Shown here: positions 1 to 5,164 of the stretch, piece by piece | How positions within the stretch are numbered: position 1 is the stretch's first letter | Layout: every line of letters begins with the position of its first letter | Source of the DNA: Desulfobacterales bacterium CG23_combo_of_CG06-09_8_20_14_all_52_9 | GTDB taxonomy: Bacteria; Desulfobacterota; Desulfobacteria; Desulfobacterales; UBA2156 | DNA: 6,163 nucleotides | Assembly: GCA_002771315.1 (NCBI GenBank) | Contig: PCSF01000198.1 | Coordinates: 1 to 6,163, forward strand | Reading direction: 5' to 3' | Position numbers and translations under genes: made by a program | Notes under the pieces: model-generated | The model's input: only the letters and a program-made list of their open reading frames with translations | Database searches by the model: none | What the model was told of the DNA's origin: nothing

Positions 1-1542
1 TTTATTCATCTTCAGCACCAGGTCCATGATCTGGTCCCAGGGGACCGGCTTGTCGAAGGAAAGGGTCACCTTGCCGGTTACATCGTTGTCGATGGCGAAG
101 TTTTTCCCGGAGACCTCCTTGAGAATGCGGAAGACGTTTTTAATGTCGGTTTCGTAAAAGTCCAGGGCGATCTTTTCACCGGTAAACCGCTTGGCTTCAG
201 GCCCCCCGGCCGTCTCTTTTTCCGCGGCCGCGGCCGTTTCTTCCATGACCTTTTTCCAATCCGGGAGTTCGGCCACCGTCAGGGGCTTGGGCGGAATCGT
301 GGATGCATCGAAATGGATCCGGATCTCGTTTTCAGCTACTTCCACCCGGTAGGGGACGGCTTCCCGCAGCTCGAAATTCACAACGCACTGGTCCTTCATC
401 TCCGCGGTCTGGACCGGGATGATCCGGTTGACGGCGCTTTCAAAACGCGTGGTGATCAAGGGCTGTTTTGCGAAGTCGGGAAGCTGTGCGTTGAGAAGCG
501 TTAACACCAGTGTATTCTTGGGTCCTTTTTTCAGGGTATGCTGGACGGCTCGGGAGGTCCCCACGACGACCGCGGATTTACCGGCGGCTTCGCTTAAAAA
601 GTCGATCCGGTTTACCCAGGCCGGTTCCTGGTCCTTGGCGGCGGCTACCTCGGCTGCCTCCTTTTTGGCGGCCGTGACGGTGTCACCTACCTGGATGCGC
701 AATCCTTTTTCAACCGGTTCGGCTTTGTAGGCGTTCAGGAAAGCTTTTTCCGCATCCAGAACCACCCGGACCTTGTCCGGATACCCGTAGTAGCGGACGC
801 TCTTGATCCAGTTTCCCTCGACGGGGATCAGCATTTCCCGGTTGAATGGGCTTTTGACGGCGGGGATATCAAATACGATGCGGGCCGGATCTTCCACCGT
901 GAAGGCCTTATAGTCCTTGATGGGGCCATCGGCGGCTACGTTGATCTGGATGCCGTTTTCGATGAGTTGGGTCGTCACGGATTCCACGTGGGTCGGTGCC
1001 GGCATTCCTGCAAAAGGATCTTTTGCTTTGACCGGTTCCGCCGCTTTAGGGGGTGGATTCGAGGAAGCGAGGCTTTGTTTTTTACCCGGTTTCGGGAAGA
1101 CGACTTTCAGGGTCTGGTTTTCTCTGAGGATATCGTAAGGAACATCTTGGGTTAAGGCGATTTCGATGCGCAGCGGAAGGTCGGCTTCCTGGGGTGTCGA
1201 AACCGAAACTCTTTCCACCGGTTCGTTCTTAACCGGATATTCCGAATCCGCGTCTTTGAGCCGGGTCTTCGGGAAGTAGAGCACCACACCCAGGGGCGAC
1301 GGTTGCTTCACCGAGGTGAAGGTCAGCAGCGTGTCGCCGACGATTTGGACCTCCAGCGTATCGATGCCCTCGGAAACGGAGATCTTCGTGATGGCGGCCG
1401 AATTTTCCGGTGCCGGTACGGCTGTATCCGGCGCTGCGGATTTTTTCTGGGTGCCGGCACACCCGACCAATCCGACCAGAAGCAACGCCAGACAGGCACA
1501 GGTGATGACCGCAAAAAGCAACGATGGGTTCTTGGGATTCAT
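1..1542 (-). CDS. pilQ: PilQ, type IV pilus outer-membrane secretin (N-terminal 514 codons; 3' end outside window)
   Basis: PilQ forms the outer-membrane ring through which the type IV pilus passes. The frame is open from the ATG at 1542 to the left edge, so only the periplasmic part is seen; the secretin beta-barrel domain must lie beyond the window. My translation shows a hydrophobic signal segment (residues 8-27) ending in a lipobox-like LVGC with Cys28, followed by Ala at +2. Three AMIN-like beta-rich segments follow, at about 50-150, 184-286 and 308-412; AMIN domains bind peptidoglycan. Ala/Lys/Pro-rich linkers separate them. From about 453 a secretin/TonB short N-terminal (STN) domain begins, with FYETDIKNVFRILKEVSG. 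The start lies 3 nt after the pilP stop (TAA-GAA-ATG), with a GGAG ribosome binding site inside the last pilP codons. Assignment as PilQ is firm from domains plus the pilMNOP context; the exact boundaries of the first and third AMIN-like segments are approximate. Confidence 0.95.
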   Translation of the reverse strand, partial: MNPKNPSLLFAVITCACLALLLVGLVGCAGTQKKSAAPDTAVPAPENSAAITKISVSEGIDTLEVQIVGDTLLTFTSVKQPSPLGVVLYFPKTRLKDADSEYPVKNEPVERVSVSTPQEADLPLRIEIALTQDVPYDILRENQTLKVVFPKPGKKQSLASSNPPPKAAEPVKAKDPFAGMPAPTHVESVTTQLIENGIQINVAADGPIKDYKAFTVEDPARIVFDIPAVKSPFNREMLIPVEGNWIKSVRYYGYPDKVRVVLDAEKAFLNAYKAEPVEKGLRIQVGDTVTAAKKEAAEVAAAKDQEPAWVNRIDFLSEAAGKSAVVVGTSRAVQHTLKKGPKNTLVLTLLNAQLPDFAKQPLITTRFESAVNRIIPVQTAEMKDQCVVNFELREAVPYRVEVAENEIRIHFDASTIPPKPLTVAELPDWKKVMEETAAAAEKETAGGPEAKRFTGEKIALDFYETDIKNVFRILKEVSGKNFAIDNDVTGKVTLSFDKPVPWDQIMDLVLKMNK

Positions 1543-1545
1543 TTC

Positions 1546-2304
1546 TTATTCTCCAGGGGGTTTCTGAAGAGTTATCTCTTTTTTTTGCAAGGTGACATTT
1601 CCCGTCAGATCTTCGACTTCTTCTTCCACGACGATGCGATCTTTCAGGATTTGGATGATCCGGCCCGAGTTCATCCCGATGAGGGTTCCTACTTTGGCGA
1701 TGTACCCTTTTCCGGAGGCCTCATTGACGAGGGCCTTGTTCCCGCTTGGGGCCATGATCACGCCGGTAAGCTTGAGTTGGCTTAAGTCCACCTTTTCCAG
1801 GGGGGTGAGAGGTCCTTGGCGCATCTTCTTTTTTGCGGACTTTTCTGTGGGCGCCTGGCGGAACAAGGGCTCAAACGGATCGATTTTCCCCTCCGGATTG
1901 TAGGAGATGCCCAAAGCACCGGTGGATTCTTTGGGGCCCATTCCAAAAGAGGCCAGGATGTCGGCGGGCTTTGCCGCAGGTTGGGTTCCAGGAGGTTCTT
2001 GGGAAGGCTGCATCGTCTCTTCTTTGGCCGGTGTCGCTGTCGGAGCCGGTGCCGGTGTGGCTTTAGCCGCTTCCGCTGTTTCTTTGGTTTCGGTTTTGAC
2101 CGGTTTTACGATTACTGCCGCCGAATCCGGCGCATTATCCTGAACCACCTTTTTGGTGACGACCTGGGGCGTCTGAGGGGTGTTGGTTTTCGAGTCACAC
2201 CCTGAGAATAATCCTGCCAGAAAGAGGATCCCCATGGCAATCACCATGGGTGATGGAAATGGGTTGCATCCACTTGGGCTTGATCGGTCTTTTCGATTGC
2301 GCAT
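1546..2304 (-). CDS. pilP: PilP, inner-membrane lipoprotein of the type IV pilus alignment complex
   Basis: PilP links the PilN/PilO heterodimer in the inner membrane to the periplasmic N-domains of PilQ. The 252-residue product has a rather long polar N-terminus (1-19), a hydrophobic segment (20-33) and a lipobox ending SGC with Cys36. Asp37 at +2 is the classic inner-membrane retention signal in E. coli. A low-complexity Pro/Ala/Thr/Lys linker (about 40-125) follows, then the family hallmark IDPFEPL (141-147) and the compact beta-sandwich domain (about 165-245, with LKLTGVI and GYIAKVGTLIG). The junction with pilO reads TAGTGATG, so GTG at 2307 and ATG at 2304 are both possible starts; I chose ATG. 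A GAGGAG lies 17 nt upstream, too far to be an ideal ribosome binding site, so translational coupling to pilO is likely. Another ATG at 2247 would give a shorter signal peptide but has no visible ribosome binding site. Confidence 0.94.
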   Translation of the reverse strand: MRNRKDRSSPSGCNPFPSPMVIAMGILFLAGLFSGCDSKTNTPQTPQVVTKKVVQDNAPDSAAVIVKPVKTETKETAEAAKATPAPAPTATPAKEETMQPSQEPPGTQPAAKPADILASFGMGPKESTGALGISYNPEGKIDPFEPLFRQAPTEKSAKKKMRQGPLTPLEKVDLSQLKLTGVIMAPSGNKALVNEASGKGYIAKVGTLIGMNSGRIIQILKDRIVVEEEVEDLTGNVTLQKKEITLQKPPGE

Positions 2305-2306
2305 CA

Positions 2307-2930
2307 CTATTTTTTCTTGGGCTCCTCTTTTTTCGGAGGCGGCGCTTCCACGAAACGATAGGTGACCGCCGTGCAGGAGGTTCGCAGCGGCAGCGGGCTG
2401 TTCTGGGCGTTCATCTTGATGTCTTGGATATTGACGATTCGGGAAAGCCTGGACACTTTGTCGAAAAACATGCCCACGTTGTGATAATTTCCATCCACCT
2501 GGATTGACACGGGAATTTCCGCATAAAATTCTTTTCCCACCTCTGTCTGGGGCTGAAAGAGCAGAAACTCCAGTCCGCTGGCTTGCCCCGAGCTGGATAC
2601 ATTGGTGAGCAAAGACTCGATCTCCGTTTTTTCCGGTAGCGCCTGGAGGGCCTGCCGGAACTCTATTTCAGCGACTTCCATCTTCTTGCGGTGGGAGTCA
2701 ATTTCCGCGGCCTTTCGTTTGGATCGGGCCAGGTCCTGTTCCAGTTTTATATGCTCTTTGGTCAGGTTGGTGATCTCTTTGTATTTCGGAAAGTAGGAAA
2801 AGTACGTGATTCCACCGCCTAAAAGGACGAGAAGTCCCACGACGATCAGAATCTTTTGAACTTTCGTCAGCCGGGAAACCGAGCCGATAATCGGGGTGAC
2901 GATCTTTTCCGAAATATCGAGTTTTTTCAT
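2307..2930 (-). CDS. pilO: PilO, inner-membrane type IV pilus alignment protein
   Basis: PilO is a bitopic inner-membrane protein that heterodimerises with PilN and contacts PilP. The 207-residue product fits the family: a short cytoplasmic N-terminus, one transmembrane helix (about 26-47), a charged coiled-coil region (about 50-95), then a ferredoxin-like periplasmic domain. Typical PilO stretches are LPEKTEIESLL (98-108) with SGLEFLLFQP (118-127), and VDGNYHNVGMFFDKVSRL (145-162). The C-terminus is a short Pro/Lys tail ending EEPKKK. The ATG start overlaps the pilN stop (ATGA), and a purine-rich GAGAAGAAG ribosome binding site lies within the last pilN codons. Its own stop overlaps the potential GTG start of pilP. 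Function is known for the family; the assignment here rests on order, length and motifs. Confidence 0.95.
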   Translation of the reverse strand: MKKLDISEKIVTPIIGSVSRLTKVQKILIVVGLLVLLGGGITYFSYFPKYKEITNLTKEHIKLEQDLARSKRKAAEIDSHRKKMEVAEIEFRQALQALPEKTEIESLLTNVSSSGQASGLEFLLFQPQTEVGKEFYAEIPVSIQVDGNYHNVGMFFDKVSRLSRIVNIQDIKMNAQNSPLPLRTSCTAVTYRFVEAPPPKKEEPKKK

Positions 2931-3529
2931 TTCTTCTTCTCTGCCGCGCCCGCTTTTCCCGCCGTGCCCGCCGCAGAGGGCAGTGGGACTTGATTACAGA
3001 CAACCTCGAATTTTTTTAGGTTGATGTTTTTCTCCCGGATTATTTCCTGGCGGGTGCTTTTCAGGTTTACGGCGGCAAACAACCGCGTTTTCACCAGATT
3101 GGTCATGAAATCGGCCACGGTCTTGTTGTCGAGGGCGATGCCTTCGATGGTGACCGTATTGATTCCCGATTCCAGGCGGGTGAACCACATCCGCTTGGCG
3201 ACGATGGCTTGGGTCATCATATCCAGAAGCTGAACGGCTTTGTGGCGTTGAAGCTGAAGGTTTTGAATGACTGTCGTTTTTTTCTGCAGGACATCGAGCT
3301 TTTTGGTGATTTCGTCGATTTCCTTGTTGATGGCGTCATATTTGATCAGCTCATTTTTTGTCGAGGCGATCTCGACTTTTTTGGTTTGGATTTTATTGTT
3401 TAAAAACTTTTGAAGATAAAACAGGGCAAACATAAATAAGATAAAGGACAGGGCGAAAATAGAGACCTGTCGCCGGACGTTTTCCTTCTTTCGCTTTTCT
3501 CGATAGGGAAGCAGGTTGATCCGAATCAT
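2927..3529 (-). CDS. pilN: PilN, inner-membrane type IV pilus alignment protein
   Basis: PilN couples the cytoplasmic PilM to the periplasmic alignment complex. The first residues, MIRINLLPYRE, match the conserved PilN peptide (INLLP motif) that docks in a groove of PilM. After a basic stretch (10-20) comes a single transmembrane helix (about 22-42), a Lys/Glu-rich coiled coil (about 45-95) and a ferredoxin-like periplasmic domain (about 110-180), containing MWFTRLESGINTVTIEGIA. The last 20 residues are an Ala/Gly/Lys tail ending EKKK. Length (200 aa) is typical. The ATG overlaps the pilM stop (ATGA). An AGGAG lies 12 nt upstream inside pilM, a somewhat long spacing, so coupling with pilM translation is likely. 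Confidence 0.95.
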   Translation of the reverse strand: MIRINLLPYREKRKKENVRRQVSIFALSFILFMFALFYLQKFLNNKIQTKKVEIASTKNELIKYDAINKEIDEITKKLDVLQKKTTVIQNLQLQRHKAVQLLDMMTQAIVAKRMWFTRLESGINTVTIEGIALDNKTVADFMTNLVKTRLFAAVNLKSTRQEIIREKNINLKKFEVVCNQVPLPSAAGTAGKAGAAEKKK

Positions 3530-4584
3530 TTGTCGTCCATTCTCCTGAGGGCCAGTCCCAAGCAGATGGCGGCCTGGGGGCCGATCCGGTTCAGGCTTTC
3601 CTTACCCCCCGGAATCGCTTCGGTGGACACATTGGCGAAAGGATTCAGGGTGTTCACCTGCGTTTGGGCCTCTTCGGCGATCAGTTTCTGGAACGCCTTG
3701 ACGTTGGCCCCTCCCCCGCTGAGCAAGATTTGTTGAATCTGATTTTCCGGGAATGAGGAGTAATAAAAATCGAGCGCCCTCCGGACTTCCCGGCTCCATT
3801 CGGACACCACCGAATGAACAATATCTTCCACCTCTTCGGCTGACCGGTTGTCGGGCGCTTTTCCGAACTTGAGCCTCTCGGACTCCTCGAAGGTGCAATT
3901 GAAAGCCGACATGATCTGGGTGTTGATCTGATCGCATCCGGAGGCGATGTCGCGGATGAACTCGGAGGTGGTGCCCCTGAGGATATTAAGGGATGTTTTG
4001 CTGGCCCCGATATCGATGAGGGCCACATTGGACCCATCCTCGGATGGATAATTGGCTTCGTAACAATTCTGGAGGGCGAAGGCATCCACATCGACCACGC
4101 AGGGGTTTAAACCGGCCAGGTCGATGAGGCTGACGTATTCGTCGATCATGTCCTTCCGGGCCGCCACCAGAAGAACGCTCATCTGGTTCGGATTGGTTTC
4201 ATTTTCCCCTAAAATCTGAAAATCGAGGTTCACGTCGTTGATGTCGAAGGGGATGTATTGTTCCGCCTCGAAGGCGATAGTGTCCTGGAGTTGTTCTTCA
4301 GGCATATTCTGGACGTTAATTTTCTTGACGATGACGGAATATCCGCCGATGGAAGTGGCGACGTTCTTGACCTTGAAATGGTTTTCGGAAAAGAGTTGCT
4401 GAATGGCTCCGACCACCGTCTCGTGATCCCGGATGGCCCCTTCTTCAATGGCACCCGGGGCGATTTGTATCATGCCGAACTTCTTTAAGCTGAGGCTTCC
4501 TTTGAGATGGATCACCTCGGCGGCTTTAATAGTCCGGGATCCGATATCCAGGCCGATGAGGTGGGTCTTTTTGCTCAGCATCAT
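3526..4584 (-). CDS. pilM: PilM, cytoplasmic actin-like ATP-binding protein of type IV pilus assembly
   Basis: PilM is an FtsA/actin-fold protein that binds ATP and the PilN N-terminus, forming the cytoplasmic ring of the pilus machine. The 352-residue product has all the expected elements: phosphate-1 loop GLDIGSRTIKAAEV (11-24), the PilM hallmark EAEQYIPFDINDV (106-118), phosphate-2 loop LIDIGASKTSLNIL (189-202) and the adenosine motif LLSGGGANVKAF (287-298). There is no signal peptide or membrane segment, as expected. Two consecutive ATG codons open the frame (4584 and 4581). A GGGTGA matching the 16S 3' end lies 4 nt before the first, so I chose 4584. The gene starts 9 nt after the stop of the upstream HTH gene and overlaps pilN by 4 nt. 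Nothing looks broken. Confidence 0.96.
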   Translation of the reverse strand: MMLSKKTHLIGLDIGSRTIKAAEVIHLKGSLSLKKFGMIQIAPGAIEEGAIRDHETVVGAIQQLFSENHFKVKNVATSIGGYSVIVKKINVQNMPEEQLQDTIAFEAEQYIPFDINDVNLDFQILGENETNPNQMSVLLVAARKDMIDEYVSLIDLAGLNPCVVDVDAFALQNCYEANYPSEDGSNVALIDIGASKTSLNILRGTTSEFIRDIASGCDQINTQIMSAFNCTFEESERLKFGKAPDNRSAEEVEDIVHSVVSEWSREVRRALDFYYSSFPENQIQQILLSGGGANVKAFQKLIAEEAQTQVNTLNPFANVSTEAIPGGKESLNRIGPQAAICLGLALRRMDDK

Positions 4585-4593
4585 GGCGTCACC

Positions 4594-4818
4594 CTATTCC
4601 TCGAATATCTTGCATTTTTCGGACAGATCAAGACCCAAGGCCAGGATGATCTTGCGCTTGGTTTCCATACGGCAGGACAACCCTCTCTCGATTCTCGACA
4701 GGGTGATGGGAGAGATTTTGGCCATTCTCGCCAATTCGGCTTTGCTGAGTAAAAGCGATTCGCGGTATTTTTTAAGCGCGTTTCCTTTCACCTTAACCCT
4801 GGGTGTTTTAAGAATCAA
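4594..4818 (-). CDS. Small XRE/Cro-C1-type helix-turn-helix protein at the head of the pil operon
   Basis: This 74-residue protein is essentially one HTH domain of the XRE (Cro/C1, HTH_3) family. Helix 1 spans about 13-22, the first HTH helix is SKAELARMA (25-33), and the recognition helix lies in SPITLSRIERG (36-46), followed by the usual closing helix with RKIILALGL (55-63). No effector, membrane or dimerisation domain is present. The target is not known; autoregulation and control of the pil operon are inferences from position. The longest frame starts with TTG at 4818 and has no visible ribosome binding site. A GTG at 4791 has AGGG 5 nt upstream and would give 65 residues with the full domain, so it is a serious alternative. 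A sigma70-like promoter lies just upstream, and pilM starts 9 nt downstream, so co-transcription with pilMNOPQ is likely. Confidence 0.82.
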   Translation of the reverse strand: MILKTPRVKVKGNALKKYRESLLLSKAELARMAKISPITLSRIERGLSCRMETKRKIILALGLDLSEKCKIFEE

Positions 4819-4825
4819 TAAGAAT
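4809..4825. repeat. 7-bp direct repeat with 10-bp period at the HTH gene start; possible operator
   Basis: TAAGAAT occurs at 4809-4815 and again at 4819-4825, separated by CAA; that CAA is the complement of the TTG start codon. A 10-bp period puts both copies on the same face of the helix. The site lies just downstream of the predicted pil-operon start point, where a bound repressor could block transcription. That the neighbouring HTH protein binds here is inference only. Confidence 0.35.
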
Positions 4826-4858
4826 TGTAAAGAGCGGTTCCCAAGATCGTTAGGGCGG

Positions 4859-4887
4859 ATTCAATCATTAAAAAACATCAAAGTCAA
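4859..4887 (-). promoter_or_regulatory. Candidate sigma70-type promoter of the HTH-pilMNOPQ operon
   Basis: Reading the minus strand, TTGACT (4887-4882) is followed by a 17-nt spacer and TTGAAT (4864-4859). The -35 box matches the consensus at 5 of 6 positions and the -10 at 4 of 6. Transcription would begin near 4852, giving a leader of about 34 nt to TTG 4818 or 61 nt to GTG 4791. It is the only good promoter I see ahead of the pil cluster, whose internal junctions leave no room for others. The -10 overlaps a small palindrome, GATT-c-AATC (4858-4866). Confidence 0.6.
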
Positions 4888-4900
4888 GAGAAATTTTATA

Positions 4901-4916
4901 TAATTAGCATTAATTA
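4901..4916. promoter_or_regulatory. AT-rich dyad TAATTA-N4-TAATTA between the divergent promoters
   Basis: Two copies of the self-complementary TAATTA flank GCAT, forming an imperfect 16-bp palindrome. It sits 13 bp upstream of the pil -35 box and 6 bp upstream of the possible plus-strand -35 at 4923. Its position suits a regulator or nucleoid protein site, but in such AT-rich DNA it may be chance. Confidence 0.25.
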
Positions 4917-4922
4917 CATTTA

Positions 4923-4951
4923 GTTACAGGATCTTGTAGCCTATTTATACT
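4923..4951 (+). promoter_or_regulatory. Possible second, upstream promoter towards mlaE
   Basis: GTTACA (4923-4928), a 17-nt spacer and TATACT (4946-4951) match the consensus at 4 of 6 and 5 of 6. Being in AT-rich DNA, it may be a chance match. If used, it would give mlaE a leader of about 200 nt containing the nested inverted repeats at 5036-5095. Confidence 0.3.
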
Positions 4952-5035
4952 CAATATACCATATCTTGATGGCATCTATCCCATTTTTAATATTTGTATA
5001 CGAAAAAATGGCCGCAAAGACCGGAAATTCTTCTC

Positions 5036-5095
5036 GGCGATCCAAAGCCCCGATGCATCATGGCGCAAAGCGTCTGATGGGCAGGGTGTATCGCC
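5036..5095 (+). other. Nested inverted-repeat segment upstream of the mlaE promoter
   Basis: Four pairs of complementary arms nest around one centre: GGCGAT/ATCGCC (5036-5041 with 5090-5095), GCCC/GGGC (5047-5050 with 5079-5082), ATCA/TGAT (5057-5060 with 5075-5078) and CGC/GCG (5064-5066 with 5070-5072), with an AAA loop. Unpaired stretches interrupt the stem, so stability is uncertain. It ends one base before the mlaE -35 box and would be transcribed only from a promoter further upstream. There is no terminator-like U tract. Confidence 0.25.
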
Positions 5096-5124
5096 TTGAC
5101 TTTGGCGGAGGTATTCCCTATAAC
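5096..5124 (+). promoter_or_regulatory. Candidate sigma70-type promoter of mlaEF
   Basis: TTGACT (5096-5101), a 17-nt spacer and TATAAC (5119-5124) match the sigma70 consensus at 5 of 6 positions each. Transcription would start near 5131. That leaves about 34 nt of leader before ATG 5165 (13 nt before ATG 5144) and excludes the in-frame TTG at 5096 as a start. The -35 hexamer and spacer length are the same as in the opposing pil promoter. Confidence 0.65.
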
Positions 5125-5164
5125 CGAGCCAATTCATTGTCAGATGGTTGATTTGAAAATCGAC

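Larger units (their letters stand above)
4819..5164. other. Divergent intergenic region between the pil operon and mlaEF
   Basis: No convincing gene lies here. The part from about 4860 to 5000 is clearly AT-rich against the GC-rich genes on both sides; from about 5005 the composition returns to that of the genes. It contains the two opposing TTGACT promoters, a possible third promoter, the TAATTA dyad and the nested inverted repeats, each listed separately. A 61-codon frame (4966-5151) has a TTG start, no ribosome binding site and no recognisable domain. Confidence 0.7.

Noticed and set aside
221..236. GC-only run with repeated GCGGCC in pilQ
   Set aside because: It encodes an Ala-rich linker (about residues 437-440) between the AMIN-like region and the STN domain; codon bias explains it.
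1303..1785. 160-codon open frame on the plus strand, and several other plus-strand frames across 300-4900
   Set aside because: They lie antisense to pilQ, pilP, pilO, pilN and pilM, have odd low-complexity compositions (Arg/Gly/Phe-rich), no ribosome binding sites and no recognisable domain; they are shadows of the pil genes.
2245..2247. Internal ATG as the true pilP start, giving a shorter signal peptide
   Set aside because: No ribosome binding site is visible and it would leave a 60-nt gap in an operon whose other pil-pil junctions are all within 3 nt; the pilO-coupled start is preferred, though not proven.
4585..4593. Possible terminator or separate promoter between the HTH gene and pilM
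   Set aside because: The gap is 9 nt and holds only part of the pilM ribosome binding site; there is no hairpin or T tract.
5107..5112. GGAGGT resembling a strong ribosome binding site
   Set aside because: It falls within the spacer of the mlaE promoter, upstream of the likely transcript start, and no ATG, GTG or TTG follows at proper spacing.
4966..5151. 61-codon plus-strand frame upstream of mlaE
   Set aside because: TTG start, no ribosome binding site, no recognisable domain, and it spans the mlaE promoter and inverted repeats; more likely regulatory DNA.
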